From: Pedobacter petrophilus
GTDB taxonomy: Bacteria; Bacteroidota; Bacteroidia; Sphingobacteriales; Sphingobacteriaceae
Length of the DNA: 34,600 bases
Assembly (NCBI RefSeq): GCF_009674725.1
Contig: NZ_WKKH01000044.1
Coordinates: 1 to 34,600 of the forward strand
Reading direction: 5' to 3'
Notes under the pieces: model-generated
Seen by the model: the letters and a program-made list of their open reading frames with translations, nothing else
Database searches by the model: none
Told to the model about the DNA's origin: nothing
Translations under genes and position numbers: made by a program
Shown: positions 9,879 through 17,522 of the stretch, one piece after another
Layout: every line of letters starts with the position of its first letter
How positions within the stretch are numbered: the stretch's first letter is position 1

Positions 9879-9900
9879 AGATACAGTTAGCGCTGTATCT
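9879..9900. promoter_or_regulatory. Stem-loop in the fecR-susC gap (first of two)
   Basis: AGATACAG (9879-9886) pairs with CTGTATCT (9893-9900) around a 6-nt loop. It lies about 50 bp upstream of the susC start codon. It could act in the leader of susC as an attenuator or RNA stabiliser; this is inference. Confidence 0.5.
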
Positions 9901-9906
9901 GCAACG

Positions 9907-9930
9907 ACTCCTTGTTTAGCGGCAAGGAGT
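9907..9930. terminator. Stem-loop in the fecR-susC gap (second), T-tract on the + strand
   Basis: ACTCCTTG (9907-9914) pairs with CAAGGAGT (9923-9930), loop 8 nt, followed on the + strand by TTTTTATTC. As drawn it has the shape of an intrinsic terminator for rightward (antisense) transcription. For the leftward operon it is a hairpin preceded by A residues, which could partly separate fecR from susC expression. Confidence 0.5.
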
Positions 9931-10007
9931 TTTTTATTCATTTAAATTCGCAGCTGGTAAGTTTTTTTCATTTTGTTTGGTTTAGTTGATTGATTACTGG
10001 TTATTGA

Positions 10008-11036
10008 TCATTCACATCCTTCGCCCTTGATGGTTATGCCGCCGGCGTTAGTTTGGTATTGTGCATTATTATAGGAGCAGATAATTTTTAGAATTTCATC
10101 CAATGATTCTCCCTTCAGGAAGGTTGCAGTAAACCTGCATCTTTTTGAATCTTTATGATCAACGGTAATGGTGGTATTAAATCGCTTTGATAGTACCTGG
10201 GCTGCTTCGTCCAGTGAGGTGTCATCAAAGAAAATATCGCTTTCCTGCCATTGAACGGTATTCCTGGCAACAACCCTGGCAAGATTAGCCTGTTTATCTT
10301 TCTTGTTAAAAACAATTTGCTGGTTAGGGGTTAACACAGCCAGCACAGCATTGCTATCCAGTACACTTACTTTTCCCCGGGTTACGGTCACTGAAATTTC
10401 ATGGTCGCGCTCGTATGCCTTAATGTTAAATGCAGTTCCTAAAACTGTAGTGATTAATTTTCCTGTATGCACAGTGAAGCTTCTTTTAATGTCATGCCTG
10501 ATGTCAAAATAACCCTCTCCTTTTAAAATAACGGTTCGCTCTCGCCCAAAAACTTTTGGATAACTGATGGAGCTGTTATTATTTAAGATCACTGTGCTGC
10601 CATCTGGCAAGGTTACTTTTTGATGTTCATTACCGGTTTTAACAGTCAGCAACTTTACCAACTCATCATGTTTTTCTACCTTGGTGGATGTTTTAGCCGT
10701 TATAGTTGCAGAAGTTTTCGCTTTGTTGTTGAAAAAAAATGTAGCTCCGCAGATGACAAGAATTGCCGCCGCCCAACCTAACCACTGAATGGAAAGATTT
10801 GGCATTTTCTGATTTCTTTTAGCCTTGCGGGATAAAACACGATTCAAAATTAAATCAGCTTTAGCTTGGGAAACTTCTGCTTCCTGGCTTTGGTTCCAAA
10901 AATTATCCATCACCAAATTAAGAACTGTATCATTGTCCGCGTTCCTTACGATCGCCATAAACTCCTTAAATTCAGCAGGAGAACACGTTTTACTCACGTA
11001 CTTATCAAATAAATAGGCAGATCTTTCCTGTTCCAT
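10008..11036 (-). CDS. FecR-family anti-sigma factor
   Basis: 342 residues. The N-terminal cytoplasmic segment (about 1-85) is the sigma-binding region; a single membrane span lies at about 87-105 (GWAAAILVICGATFFF). The periplasmic FecR domain (about 130-235) contains the characteristic VTLPDGSTVILNNNSSISYP and LKGEGYFDI stretches, and the C-terminal part is the DUF4974 domain (FDDTSLDEAAQVLSKRFNTT to the end). It is expected to hold the adjacent sigma factor inactive until the SusC STN domain signals substrate binding. The gene begins 92 bp after the sigma gene and precedes susC by 175 bp that contains two hairpins. Confidence 0.95.
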   Translation of the reverse strand: MEQERSAYLFDKYVSKTCSPAEFKEFMAIVRNADNDTVLNLVMDNFWNQSQEAEVSQAKADLILNRVLSRKAKRNQKMPNLSIQWLGWAAAILVICGATFFFNNKAKTSATITAKTSTKVEKHDELVKLLTVKTGNEHQKVTLPDGSTVILNNNSSISYPKVFGRERTVILKGEGYFDIRHDIKRSFTVHTGKLITTVLGTAFNIKAYERDHEISVTVTRGKVSVLDSNAVLAVLTPNQQIVFNKKDKQANLARVVARNTVQWQESDIFFDDTSLDEAAQVLSKRFNTTITVDHKDSKRCRFTATFLKGESLDEILKIICSYNNAQYQTNAGGITIKGEGCE

Positions 11037-11128
11037 TTTGTTTGGTTTGTGCTAAGATGACGGTAGATCGTCTATAGCCATTTAAATAATGACAATCTTG
11101 AAGAAGAAAGGAGGTAGTAAAGATTAAA

Positions 11129-11719
11129 TTATTTAATAAAAAATAGTAAAAGGGGCACTACTTTTATTTCATCGTGTATAATCAGGAAGTTTTTGATTGA
11201 TTTAATGGCGTCTCTGAGGTGTGTTTTTACTGTTAGCGGAGAAATGTTTAGCTTTTGGGCAACATCCTTTTGTTTTAAGCCTTCAATATGGCAGAGATTA
11301 TAAATTAACTTTTGCTGAGGCGGAAGTTTTTCGATGGCGGTTTCCAATAACTTCTTAGTTTCCCTGAACTGGATTTCATTTTCAGTGCCCGAATCAATAT
11401 CTGTGGTGTTTTGGTTAGCAATCTGATGTTTTTTTTGTTCAAGAGCAACTTTTTTCAAGGCATTTAGGGTTTCATTTCTAGCTATTGTTCTTAAAAATCC
11501 TCCAAAATTTTCAATTATTGGTAAACTTTGTCTTTTTACCCAAAGCTTGATGAATACATCCTGAACGATTTCTTCAGCTGCGGTTTCTTCCTGAAGAATT
11601 GCTAAAGCATAACCATAAACCTTATTCCTGTAGAAATTAAAAAGAATGCCGAAAGCTTGTTGATCTCCGGTGGCAATATTTGCCAGGATCAACTTTTCAT
11701 TCGCCAGTTCCTTTTGCAT
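11129..11719 (-). CDS. ECF-type RNA polymerase sigma factor (SusC/FecR-linked)
   Basis: 196 residues. Region 2 is recognisable in YGYALAILQEETAAEEIVQDVFIKLW (about 34-60), and region 4 in LPPQQKLIYNLCHIEGLKQKDVAQKLNISPLTVKTHLRDAIK (about 132-175), a helix-turn-helix that reads the -35-like element. It is the first gene of the sigma-FecR-SusC-SusD-TlpA order and should drive this locus when released by FecR. A TATATTAGC sequence on the minus strand at 11731-11723 sits just before the ATG and resembles a -7 box (TAnnTTAG variant). The short hydrophobic tail VVPLLLFFIK is slightly unusual. Confidence 0.94.
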   Translation of the reverse strand: MQKELANEKLILANIATGDQQAFGILFNFYRNKVYGYALAILQEETAAEEIVQDVFIKLWVKRQSLPIIENFGGFLRTIARNETLNALKKVALEQKKHQIANQNTTDIDSGTENEIQFRETKKLLETAIEKLPPQQKLIYNLCHIEGLKQKDVAQKLNISPLTVKTHLRDAIKSIKNFLIIHDEIKVVPLLLFFIK

Positions 11720-11838
11720 GGTGCTAATATATCAATTAAACTAATTTTTGAGTTTCATTATTTTAATTTGGGAGCATTTATTGTAGTTTTTTCACGACTA
11801 TTTCTATATTAAAGGCAATGTGCAGGTTGGAACTTTCG

Positions 11839-12537
11839 TTATATTTTCAAATTGGGAATGAAGTTTAAAAATGCCTGGAAATTTGCCTTATATTTCTTTT
11901 TATCTAATTTAAAGTAAAATGCACCTTTTTTAGAGCCAGATTTATCCTTCTCTTCCAGTTTAATTAATAAACCAGTCGAGCTAATTTTTCTGCTGAAATT
12001 CCGGGTATCTATTTTGGTGTCGTTTACCTCTTCAAAAAGCATCTGTAGCTGAGGAAGCGTAAACTTTTTAGGTAACATTTCAAAAAGAATAGGGTGGAGG
12101 GCAGCCTTATAACGAAGCTTTTTTCGCGCATCAGAAACCATTTGAGCATGGTCGAAGATTAACTTCGGACTTTCACTAATTAAAAACCACTCTGCATGAT
12201 ATTCATCGCTCAGTTGTGCCTGGTATTTATTGATGTCAATTAAAGCAAAATAACCTACAGATAGTGTGCGTTCAATAGGGTCTCTGTCGGGCTCGCCATA
12301 AATTTGTAATTGCTCGAGGTAGATCCCTTCCAGGCCGGTGTTTTTTTTCAATACCCTGTTTGCAGCATCATCAGGACTTTCGTTTGCGCCTACAAAACCA
12401 CCAATTAAACTCCATTTGTTAATTTCTGGCTCTAAACCTCTTTTAACCAATAACAACTTTAGGCGCTCGCCATCAAAACCAAAAACTATACAATCTACAG
12501 CTACCAGATAATGCGGCTGGCCCGAATATTCAATCAT
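11839..12537 (-). CDS. Nudix-fold transcriptional regulator with C-terminal winged helix (NrtR/AraR-like), probable galactose regulator
   Basis: 232 residues. Residues 8-150 form a Nudix domain and about 155-228 a winged-helix DNA-binding domain (FTLPQLQMLFEEV, NFSRKISSTGLLIKL), the architecture of NrtR and the Bacteroidetes AraR regulators. The Nudix box is degenerate: Gly47, Glu53, Arg61, Gly68 and Leu69 are kept, but the REUxEE core reads R61-V-L-K-K-N, so the metal-binding glutamates are gone. Hydrolase activity is unlikely and ligand sensing is expected. The gene is divergent from galT-galK-symporter, and a 57-bp palindrome lies in the 161-bp gap. From this context I infer that it controls the galactose operon and itself, with galactose or a phosphorylated intermediate as possible effector. 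The exact ligand is unproven. Confidence 0.88.
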   Translation of the reverse strand: MIEYSGQPHYLVAVDCIVFGFDGERLKLLLVKRGLEPEINKWSLIGGFVGANESPDDAANRVLKKNTGLEGIYLEQLQIYGEPDRDPIERTLSVGYFALIDINKYQAQLSDEYHAEWFLISESPKLIFDHAQMVSDARKKLRYKAALHPILFEMLPKKFTLPQLQMLFEEVNDTKIDTRNFSRKISSTGLLIKLEEKDKSGSKKGAFYFKLDKKKYKANFQAFLNFIPNLKI

Positions 12538-12580
12538 TCTGAAACTAAATTAAATCTGCCTGAATATCTTCAAATTTTTG

Positions 12581-12613
12581 CGAAAATAGAAATTATAAAT
12601 AAATTATTAAATG
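12581..12613 (-). promoter_or_regulatory. Predicted promoter of the Nudix regulator
   Basis: Reading leftward, TATTTTCG (12588-12581) resembles the TAnnTTTG -7 box, and an ATTTA sequence inside the palindrome sits about 19 bp upstream as a weak -33. The -33 region falls within the palindrome, which suggests autoregulation. Confidence 0.35.
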
Positions 12614-12646
12614 TCATTTTGACAAATAATAATTTATTTATAATTT
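12590..12646. promoter_or_regulatory. 57-bp near-perfect palindrome, probable operator of the galactose module
   Basis: Left arm 12590-12616 and right arm 12620-12646 (27 nt each) are reverse complements at 25 of 27 positions, with a TTT spacer. The centre is TGTCA-TTT-TGACA; the outer parts are A/T only. It sits between the divergent Nudix regulator and galT, covers the galT -33 element and touches the -7. It is most simply read as the binding site of the regulator. The AT-only outer arms might instead act by DNA bending or cruciform extrusion. Confidence 0.75.
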
Positions 12647-12649
12647 AGC
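12617..12649 (+). promoter_or_regulatory. Predicted galT promoter
   Basis: TTTTG at 12617-12621 (-33) and TAATTTAGC at 12641-12649 (-7, one base off TAnnTTTGC) are separated by exactly 19 bp, the spacing known for Bacteroidota primary-sigma promoters. A start near 12655 gives a leader of about 45 nt before the ATG at 12699. The palindrome overlaps it, so a bound regulator would block transcription. Confidence 0.6.
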
Positions 12650-12698
12650 CGAACACAAAGTTCAATTTGCAGACCAACATTCTAATCAATACTATAAT

Positions 12699-13754
12699 AT
12701 GAGTAATTCGTTTGATCTCGATTCAAATCCTCACAGAAGATTAAATATACTTACTGGCGAGTGGGTACTGGTATCTCCACACCGTACCAAACGGCCCTGG
12801 CACGGTAAGGTTGAAGACCTTGCAGCAGACAATCGTCCGGAGTACGACCCGAAATGTTACCTGTGTCCGGGCAATGACCGTGCAGATGGTGATGTGAATC
12901 CGGATTATAAAGAAAGTTTCGTTTTCAAAAATGACTTTTCAGCTTTGCTGGAAGATACGCCTGCAGATAGCCTCAATGATGATGACTTATTAGTAGCTAA
13001 AAATGAACGCGGGATCTGTAAAGTAATTAGCTTCAGTCCGAAGCACAACTTAACCCTGCCCGAACTTACTGTAAGTGAAATCACTGCTGTTGTTAATCTT
13101 TGGCAAAAAGAGTACAATAGCCTTTCGGAAAATGAATGGATTAAATACATTCAGATTTTCGAAAACAAAGGCGAAATTATGGGTTGCAGCAATCCGCATC
13201 CACATGGGCAGATCTGGTCGCAGAGTGAAGTGCCAATGGAAATCGTGAAAGAAACTGAACGTCAGAAAAATTACTATGCCGTTCATCGCGCCAGCATGTT
13301 ATCGGCTTATCTAAAGCTCGAATTAAAAAAGAATGAGAGAGTAGTTTTTGAAAATGAGCATTTTGCAGTTTTGGTTCCTTTTTGGGCAGTTTGGCCATAT
13401 GAAACGATGATCATCAGCAAAAGGCATGTCAACAGCATCAAGTTTTTTAACATGGCAGAAAAGCAGGCGCTTGCTGAAGCGATAAAAGCACTCACAACGA
13501 AATATGATAACCTTTTCGAAACTTCATTTCCTTATTCTGCCGGAATGCATCAGGCTCCGGTAAATGATGGCGATCATCCTGAATGGCATTGGCACATGCA
13601 TTTTTATCCGCCACTGCTTCGTTCGGCAACGGTGAAAAAATTTATGGTAGGTTACGAAATGCTGGCCAATCCACAACGTGATATTACACCGGAGTTTGCC
13701 GCAAACCGGTTGAAAGAATTGGCTACCGAACACTATAAAACAACAAAACCCTAA
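12699..13754 (+). CDS. galT: UDP-glucose--hexose-1-phosphate uridylyltransferase
   Basis: 351 residues, the usual length. GalT transfers UMP from UDP-glucose to galactose-1-phosphate in the Leloir pathway (cytoplasm). The active-site motif NPHPHGQIW is at 166-173, with His169 corresponding to the uridylylated histidine (His166 in E. coli), and Gln171 following it. CYLC (Cys53, Cys56) matches the zinc-binding pair, and HWHMHFYPP near the C-terminus is also typical. First gene of a galT-galK-symporter operon; galK follows after a 25-nt gap. Regulation is likely through the palindrome upstream. No galE or galM is present in the window. Confidence 0.97.
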   Translation: MSNSFDLDSNPHRRLNILTGEWVLVSPHRTKRPWHGKVEDLAADNRPEYDPKCYLCPGNDRADGDVNPDYKESFVFKNDFSALLEDTPADSLNDDDLLVAKNERGICKVISFSPKHNLTLPELTVSEITAVVNLWQKEYNSLSENEWIKYIQIFENKGEIMGCSNPHPHGQIWSQSEVPMEIVKETERQKNYYAVHRASMLSAYLKLELKKNERVVFENEHFAVLVPFWAVWPYETMIISKRHVNSIKFFNMAEKQALAEAIKALTTKYDNLFETSFPYSAGMHQAPVNDGDHPEWHWHMHFYPPLLRSATVKKFMVGYEMLANPQRDITPEFAANRLKELATEHYKTTKP

Positions 13755-13779
13755 CCAAAAAATAAAATAATTAGTGCAA

Positions 13780-14931
13780 ATGGATATTGAACGTTTAAGA
13801 AAAGCATTCAGAGATGTTTTTCAAACTGAGCCGGTTTTGGTTAAATCTCCCGGAAGAATTAACATCATTGGCGAGCATACAGATTACAATGAAGGCTTTG
13901 TAATGCCTGCAGCCATCAATAAGGCAATTTATGTAGCGGTTTCTAAAAGAGAAGATGATGAAATTCACTTATACTCTGAAAGTTATCAGGCATCTTATCA
14001 GTCTTCAGTTGCTGCGATTGAAATTTCTGATCTTGGCTGGGCAAATTACGTACTTGGTGTGGCTGATCAGATCGTAAAAAGGGGTTATAAAATTGCAGGT
14101 TTCAACCTCTACCTGGATGGAAATGTTCCACTGGGGGCCGGTCTTTCTTCATCAGCTGCGCTGGAATGTGCTACAGCATTTGCCATTGATTACCTGAATG
14201 ATCTTCAGATTTCGCAAATGGATCTTGCTTTGATCTCACAAAAAGCGGAGCATGTATTTGCAGGCGTAAACTGTGGCATTATGGATCAGTTTGCCTCGGT
14301 ATTTGGTAAAAAAGATCATGCGGTTTTACTGGATTGCCGATCGATGGAGTATGAATATATCCCATTGAAATTAGATGGCTACAAATTCGTTTTGCTAAAC
14401 ACAAATGTGAAACACTCGCTGGCCGATTCTGCCTATAATAAAAGAAGATTGCAATGCGAACAGGGAGTAGCCTGGATTAAAATGCATCATCCTGAAGTGA
14501 ACAGTTTAAGAGATGCCGATTTGAAAATACTCAAAGACTATGTTGAACCTAAAGATACCGAGGTTTATCAGAAATGTAAATTTGTAGTTGAAGAAATTGC
14601 AAGGATTCAACAAGCAGCAGCAGCACTAAAACAAGGCAATTTAGTGGCTTTGGGTGAGCTGATGCTGGCCACACATGAAGGTCTGAGTAAAGAATACGAG
14701 GTAAGTTGCAAGGAACTGGATTTTCTGGTTAATTATGTGAAAAATCTTGATTACGTTTTGGGCGCCCGGATGATGGGTGGCGGCTTTGGCGGTTGTACGA
14801 TTAATATCGTGAAAGACGAAGAAATTGATTCTTTAATTGCGACAGTTAGTACGCTTTATTCAAAAGAATTCGGCCTTACGCTCGATACTTATATTGTAGA
14901 AACGGCCAATGGTTCAGAGTTAATCGCTTAA
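13780..14931 (+). CDS. galK: Galactokinase
   Basis: 383 residues from the ATG at 13780. The frame can extend two codons to a GTG at 13774 (MQMDIERL); I prefer the ATG because it gives the usual N-terminal length. GHMP-kinase motifs are clear: the galactose-binding signature SPGRINIIGEHTDYNEG (about 22-38), the ATP-binding loop VPLGAGLSSSAALE (about 115-128), and the C-terminal motif MMGGGFGGCTI (about 329-339). It phosphorylates galactose at C1 with ATP, supplying the GalT substrate. It lies between galT and the symporter gene (51-bp gap to the latter), so import, phosphorylation and uridylyl transfer are co-expressed. Confidence 0.97.
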   Translation: MDIERLRKAFRDVFQTEPVLVKSPGRINIIGEHTDYNEGFVMPAAINKAIYVAVSKREDDEIHLYSESYQASYQSSVAAIEISDLGWANYVLGVADQIVKRGYKIAGFNLYLDGNVPLGAGLSSSAALECATAFAIDYLNDLQISQMDLALISQKAEHVFAGVNCGIMDQFASVFGKKDHAVLLDCRSMEYEYIPLKLDGYKFVLLNTNVKHSLADSAYNKRRLQCEQGVAWIKMHHPEVNSLRDADLKILKDYVEPKDTEVYQKCKFVVEEIARIQQAAAALKQGNLVALGELMLATHEGLSKEYEVSCKELDFLVNYVKNLDYVLGARMMGGGFGGCTINIVKDEEIDSLIATVSTLYSKEFGLTLDTYIVETANGSELIA

Positions 14932-14982
14932 CAGTAAGTTGATTTCGTAAAGCACATAAATAATAACTAAACAAATAAATGA

Positions 14983-16659
14983 ATGAAAAATAATATTCTC
15001 GATACGAAAGATTACATCGTTTTTGCGGTGTACTTTGTAATTGTGGCGGCTTATGGCCTCTATATTTACAATAAGAAAAAATCGGCATCAACAGGCTCTA
15101 AAGATTACTTTTTAGCAGAGGGATCGCTTACCTGGTGGGCGATTGGTGCCTCACTAATTGCGTCGAATATCTCGGCAGAGCAGTTTATTGGCATGAGTGG
15201 ATCTGGTTTTAAAATGGGACTCGCCATTGCTACTTATGAATGGATGGGAAGTTTAACCCTCATCGTGGTGGCAGTATTTTTTATCCCGGTTTACCTGAAG
15301 AATAAAATCGCAACCATGCCACAGTTCCTGCACCAGCGTTACAATGGTACTGTTGCCATGATTATGGCGGTTTTCTGGTTGCTGCTTTATGTTGTTGTAA
15401 ACCTAACCTCTATCCTTTACTTGGGTGCACTGGCTGTAAGCAGTATTTCTGGTTTCAACCTGGAACTGTGTATGTATGCCATTGCTGCTTTTGCCATTAT
15501 TATTACCCTTGGCGGGATGAAAGTAATTGGATATACCGATGTAATTCAGGTTTTCTTCCTGATTTTAGGGGGTTTAGCCACCACATATCTGGCCTTAAAC
15601 CTGGTTTCAAGTCATTACGGAACAACAGGTATTTTTGAAGGTTATAGTTTAATGACCACTAAAGCTTCAGAGCATTTTCAGATGATTTTAAAACCTGATA
15701 ACGAAAATTATATCGACTTACCAGGTTTAAGTGTGCTGATCGGTGGAATGTGGATTGTAAATTTAAACTATTGGGGTTGTAATCAATACATCACGCAACG
15801 TGCGCTTGGTGCAGATTTGAACACTGCCAGAGGTGGTTTATTATTTGCTGCATTCTTAAAATTGTTGATGCCAATTATTGTGGTGCTTCCGGGTATCGCA
15901 GCTTACGTACTTTACAAAGATGGTGCCTTCCAAACGGAGATGTTGCAGGATGGTTCTGTAAACCCGGATCGTGCCTATCCGGTATTATTAAATTTGCTTC
16001 CGGCAGGTTTAAAAGGTTTATCATTTGCGGCTTTAACGGCAGCTGTAGTGGCATCATTGGCAGGTAAGGCAAATAGTATTGCAACAATTTTTACGTTAGA
16101 TATTTACAAAAAAGTAATCAATCCAATGGCTACTGAGAAGAACCTTGTTTTAACCGGAAAAATCTCCATTATCGTAGCCATGATTTTAGGTGTTTTAATC
16201 GCACCTCACCTGGGTATCGATAAAAAAGGAGGTTTCCAATACATCCAGGAGTACACCGGTTTCGTTTCGCCTGGTATTTTTGCCATGTTCATATTAGGTT
16301 TCTTTTGGAAAAGAACAACATCAAACGCCGCTTTATTCGCTACTATTGGTGGTTTCGGAATGTCGTTATTGTTAAAGGCTTTACCCAACCTAACTGATCT
16401 TTCGTGGCTCTCTGGTGCAGGCTTCGCAGTGAAAAATGCTGCAGGGATTTACGAAATTCCTTTCCTTGACAGAATGGGCTTTGTATTTGTTTTCTGTATC
16501 ATCGGTATGGTGATCATCAGCTTATTTGAAAACAGAAAAGGCGTAAATCCAAAAGGATTGGACATTGATGTCAGCATGTTTAAAACATCGACAAGTTTTG
16601 CTGTTGGAACATTAATTATTATAGGAATGTTGGTGGCACTTTACAGCGTTTATTGGTAG
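14983..16659 (+). CDS. Sodium/galactose symporter of the SSS family (vSGLT-like)
   Basis: 558 residues with about 14 membrane helices. It resembles the Vibrio parahaemolyticus sodium/galactose transporter vSGLT along its whole length, as recalled, including NISAEQFIGMSGSG (61-74), YEWM (85-88), NLNYWGCNQYI (260-270) and FQYIQEYTGFVSPG (418-431). Sugar-contact positions of vSGLT appear kept: Gln67, Glu86, Asn260, Tyr263, Lys293 and a Gln in FQYIQEY. At the sodium site the stretch reads VASLAG, so one of the paired serines of vSGLT (VSSLAS) appears to be Ala357 while Ser358 remains; this rests on my memory of the vSGLT sequence. Last gene of the gal operon, with a terminator overlapping its stop codon. 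Confidence 0.93.
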   Translation: MKNNILDTKDYIVFAVYFVIVAAYGLYIYNKKKSASTGSKDYFLAEGSLTWWAIGASLIASNISAEQFIGMSGSGFKMGLAIATYEWMGSLTLIVVAVFFIPVYLKNKIATMPQFLHQRYNGTVAMIMAVFWLLLYVVVNLTSILYLGALAVSSISGFNLELCMYAIAAFAIIITLGGMKVIGYTDVIQVFFLILGGLATTYLALNLVSSHYGTTGIFEGYSLMTTKASEHFQMILKPDNENYIDLPGLSVLIGGMWIVNLNYWGCNQYITQRALGADLNTARGGLLFAAFLKLLMPIIVVLPGIAAYVLYKDGAFQTEMLQDGSVNPDRAYPVLLNLLPAGLKGLSFAALTAAVVASLAGKANSIATIFTLDIYKKVINPMATEKNLVLTGKISIIVAMILGVLIAPHLGIDKKGGFQYIQEYTGFVSPGIFAMFILGFFWKRTTSNAALFATIGGFGMSLLLKALPNLTDLSWLSGAGFAVKNAAGIYEIPFLDRMGFVFVFCIIGMVIISLFENRKGVNPKGLDIDVSMFKTSTSFAVGTLIIIGMLVALYSVYW

Positions 16660-16682
16660 CTATTTTCTAAATAGCTTTTTTA
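16658..16682 (+). terminator. Intrinsic terminator of the galactose operon
   Basis: AGCTATTT (16658-16665) pairs with AAATAGCT (16669-16676) around a 3-nt loop and is followed by TTTTT. The stem begins inside the TAG stop codon of the symporter gene. Confidence 0.8.
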
Positions 16683-16759
16683 TGAGAGTTAAGGGATAGC
16701 AGCTTCGGTTGTTATCCTTTTTTTATACACTAACCAAAACACTATTGTGTAAAAATAGT

Positions 16760-16804
16760 AAGGCATTAAGAAAAATAATTGTGGCTCAAGCATCTTAATG
16801 CCTT
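16760..16804. repeat. Stem-loop element, copy A
   Basis: AAGGCATTAAG (16760-16770) and CTTAATGCCTT (16794-16804) form a perfect 11-bp inverted repeat. The 23-nt loop contains GTGGCTCAAGCAT, which recurs in related form in copy B 190 bp away (16947-16994). The function is unknown. Confidence 0.6.
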
Positions 16805-16946
16805 TGTTTCATTAGATGGAAATGGGAGGATATACAACACTTTTTTGAGATAATTTATCCAGGTAGACGGGATTTACTACGATAGAAAGTTATAATATTT
16901 GCGGTATCGGTTTGGCTTCTTAGCCAACCCAAATGCTAACGTTTGG

Positions 16947-17004
16947 AAACATTAAAAAAAATTATAGCTCAAGCCTCTTAAAGCCTTAATGTTTAATTTT
17001 TTTT
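16947..17004 (+). repeat. Stem-loop element, copy B, followed by T-tract
   Basis: AAACATTAA (16947-16955) pairs with TTAATGTTT (16986-16994), loop 30 nt, followed by AATTTTTTTT. The loop contains ATAGCTCAAGCCTCTTAAAG, matching copy A in the GCTCAAGC-N-TCTTAA part. The downstream T-run makes it terminator-like on the + strand. Confidence 0.55.
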
Positions 17005-17094
17005 AGAAACCTTACTCTGCAGCAGGATTTACAAAATTTCTTCTTAAACTAAAGTCAGGAAAGCAAGCAGAAAACTGAAAGATGATAAAAGCTA

Positions 17095-17412
17095 TTAGCG
17101 TTGCAAACGTGGTCTCTTAGACTTAAAAGCGTCAGTTGGTCTAGGCTTCGGTGCTGGTTTTTTAGGCGCAACTTCTTCAGATAGCTTAACGGTAATCACA
17201 TTGCCTTTAAAGGTTTCGCCATTTAGCATGGAAATAATGTTTTTGGCATCGTCAAGGCTGGCTACCTCAATAAACGCATAACCTTTACATTTTCCGGTTG
17301 CCCGGTCACGAACAACTTTAATGGTGTCTATTTTACCATGTAGGCTAACAAAAATTGCTAAATCCATTTCCTGAATATTATCTGCCAGGCCACCAACGAA
17401 AAGCTTGTTCAT
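17095..17412 (-). CDS. RRM-domain RNA-binding protein
   Basis: 105 residues. One RNA recognition motif fills residues 2-78: RNP2 is LFVGGL (4-9) and RNP1 is KGYAFIEV (43-50), with the expected beta-alpha-beta spacing. The last 25 residues are rich in Lys, Pro and Arg (PKKPAPKPRPTDAFKSKRPRLQR), a disordered basic tail that would add nonspecific RNA affinity. Such single-RRM proteins are abundant in Bacteroidota and cyanobacteria, often cold-responsive and thought to act as RNA chaperones; a cold response is not shown here. The gene is monocistronic, with a predicted leader of about 70 nt. Confidence 0.93.
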   Translation of the reverse strand: MNKLFVGGLADNIQEMDLAIFVSLHGKIDTIKVVRDRATGKCKGYAFIEVASLDDAKNIISMLNGETFKGNVITVKLSEEVAPKKPAPKPRPTDAFKSKRPRLQR

Positions 17413-17490
17413 TTTAAGAATGTTATATGATGATTCATATCGCTTTTGATAACATTTTCTTCAGCGATAAGTTTTGTATTTAATTATGTT

Positions 17491-17522
17491 GCAAAATAAA
17501 ACTTTAAACTTGTGAAAACAAA
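17491..17522 (-). promoter_or_regulatory. Predicted promoter of the RRM gene
   Basis: Reading leftward, TTTG (17522-17519), 19 bp, then TTATTTTGC (17499-17491), close to the TAnnTTTGC consensus. The start would lie near 17485, leaving a leader of about 70 nt, long compared with other genes in the window and possibly a site of post-transcriptional control. Confidence 0.5.

Larger units (their letters stand above)
16683..17094. other. Intergenic region between symporter and RRM genes
   Basis: No coding region is supported in these 412 bp. They hold two related stem-loop elements (16760-16804 and 16947-16994). I see no clear terminator for the leftward RRM gene just past its stop codon. Confidence 0.5.
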
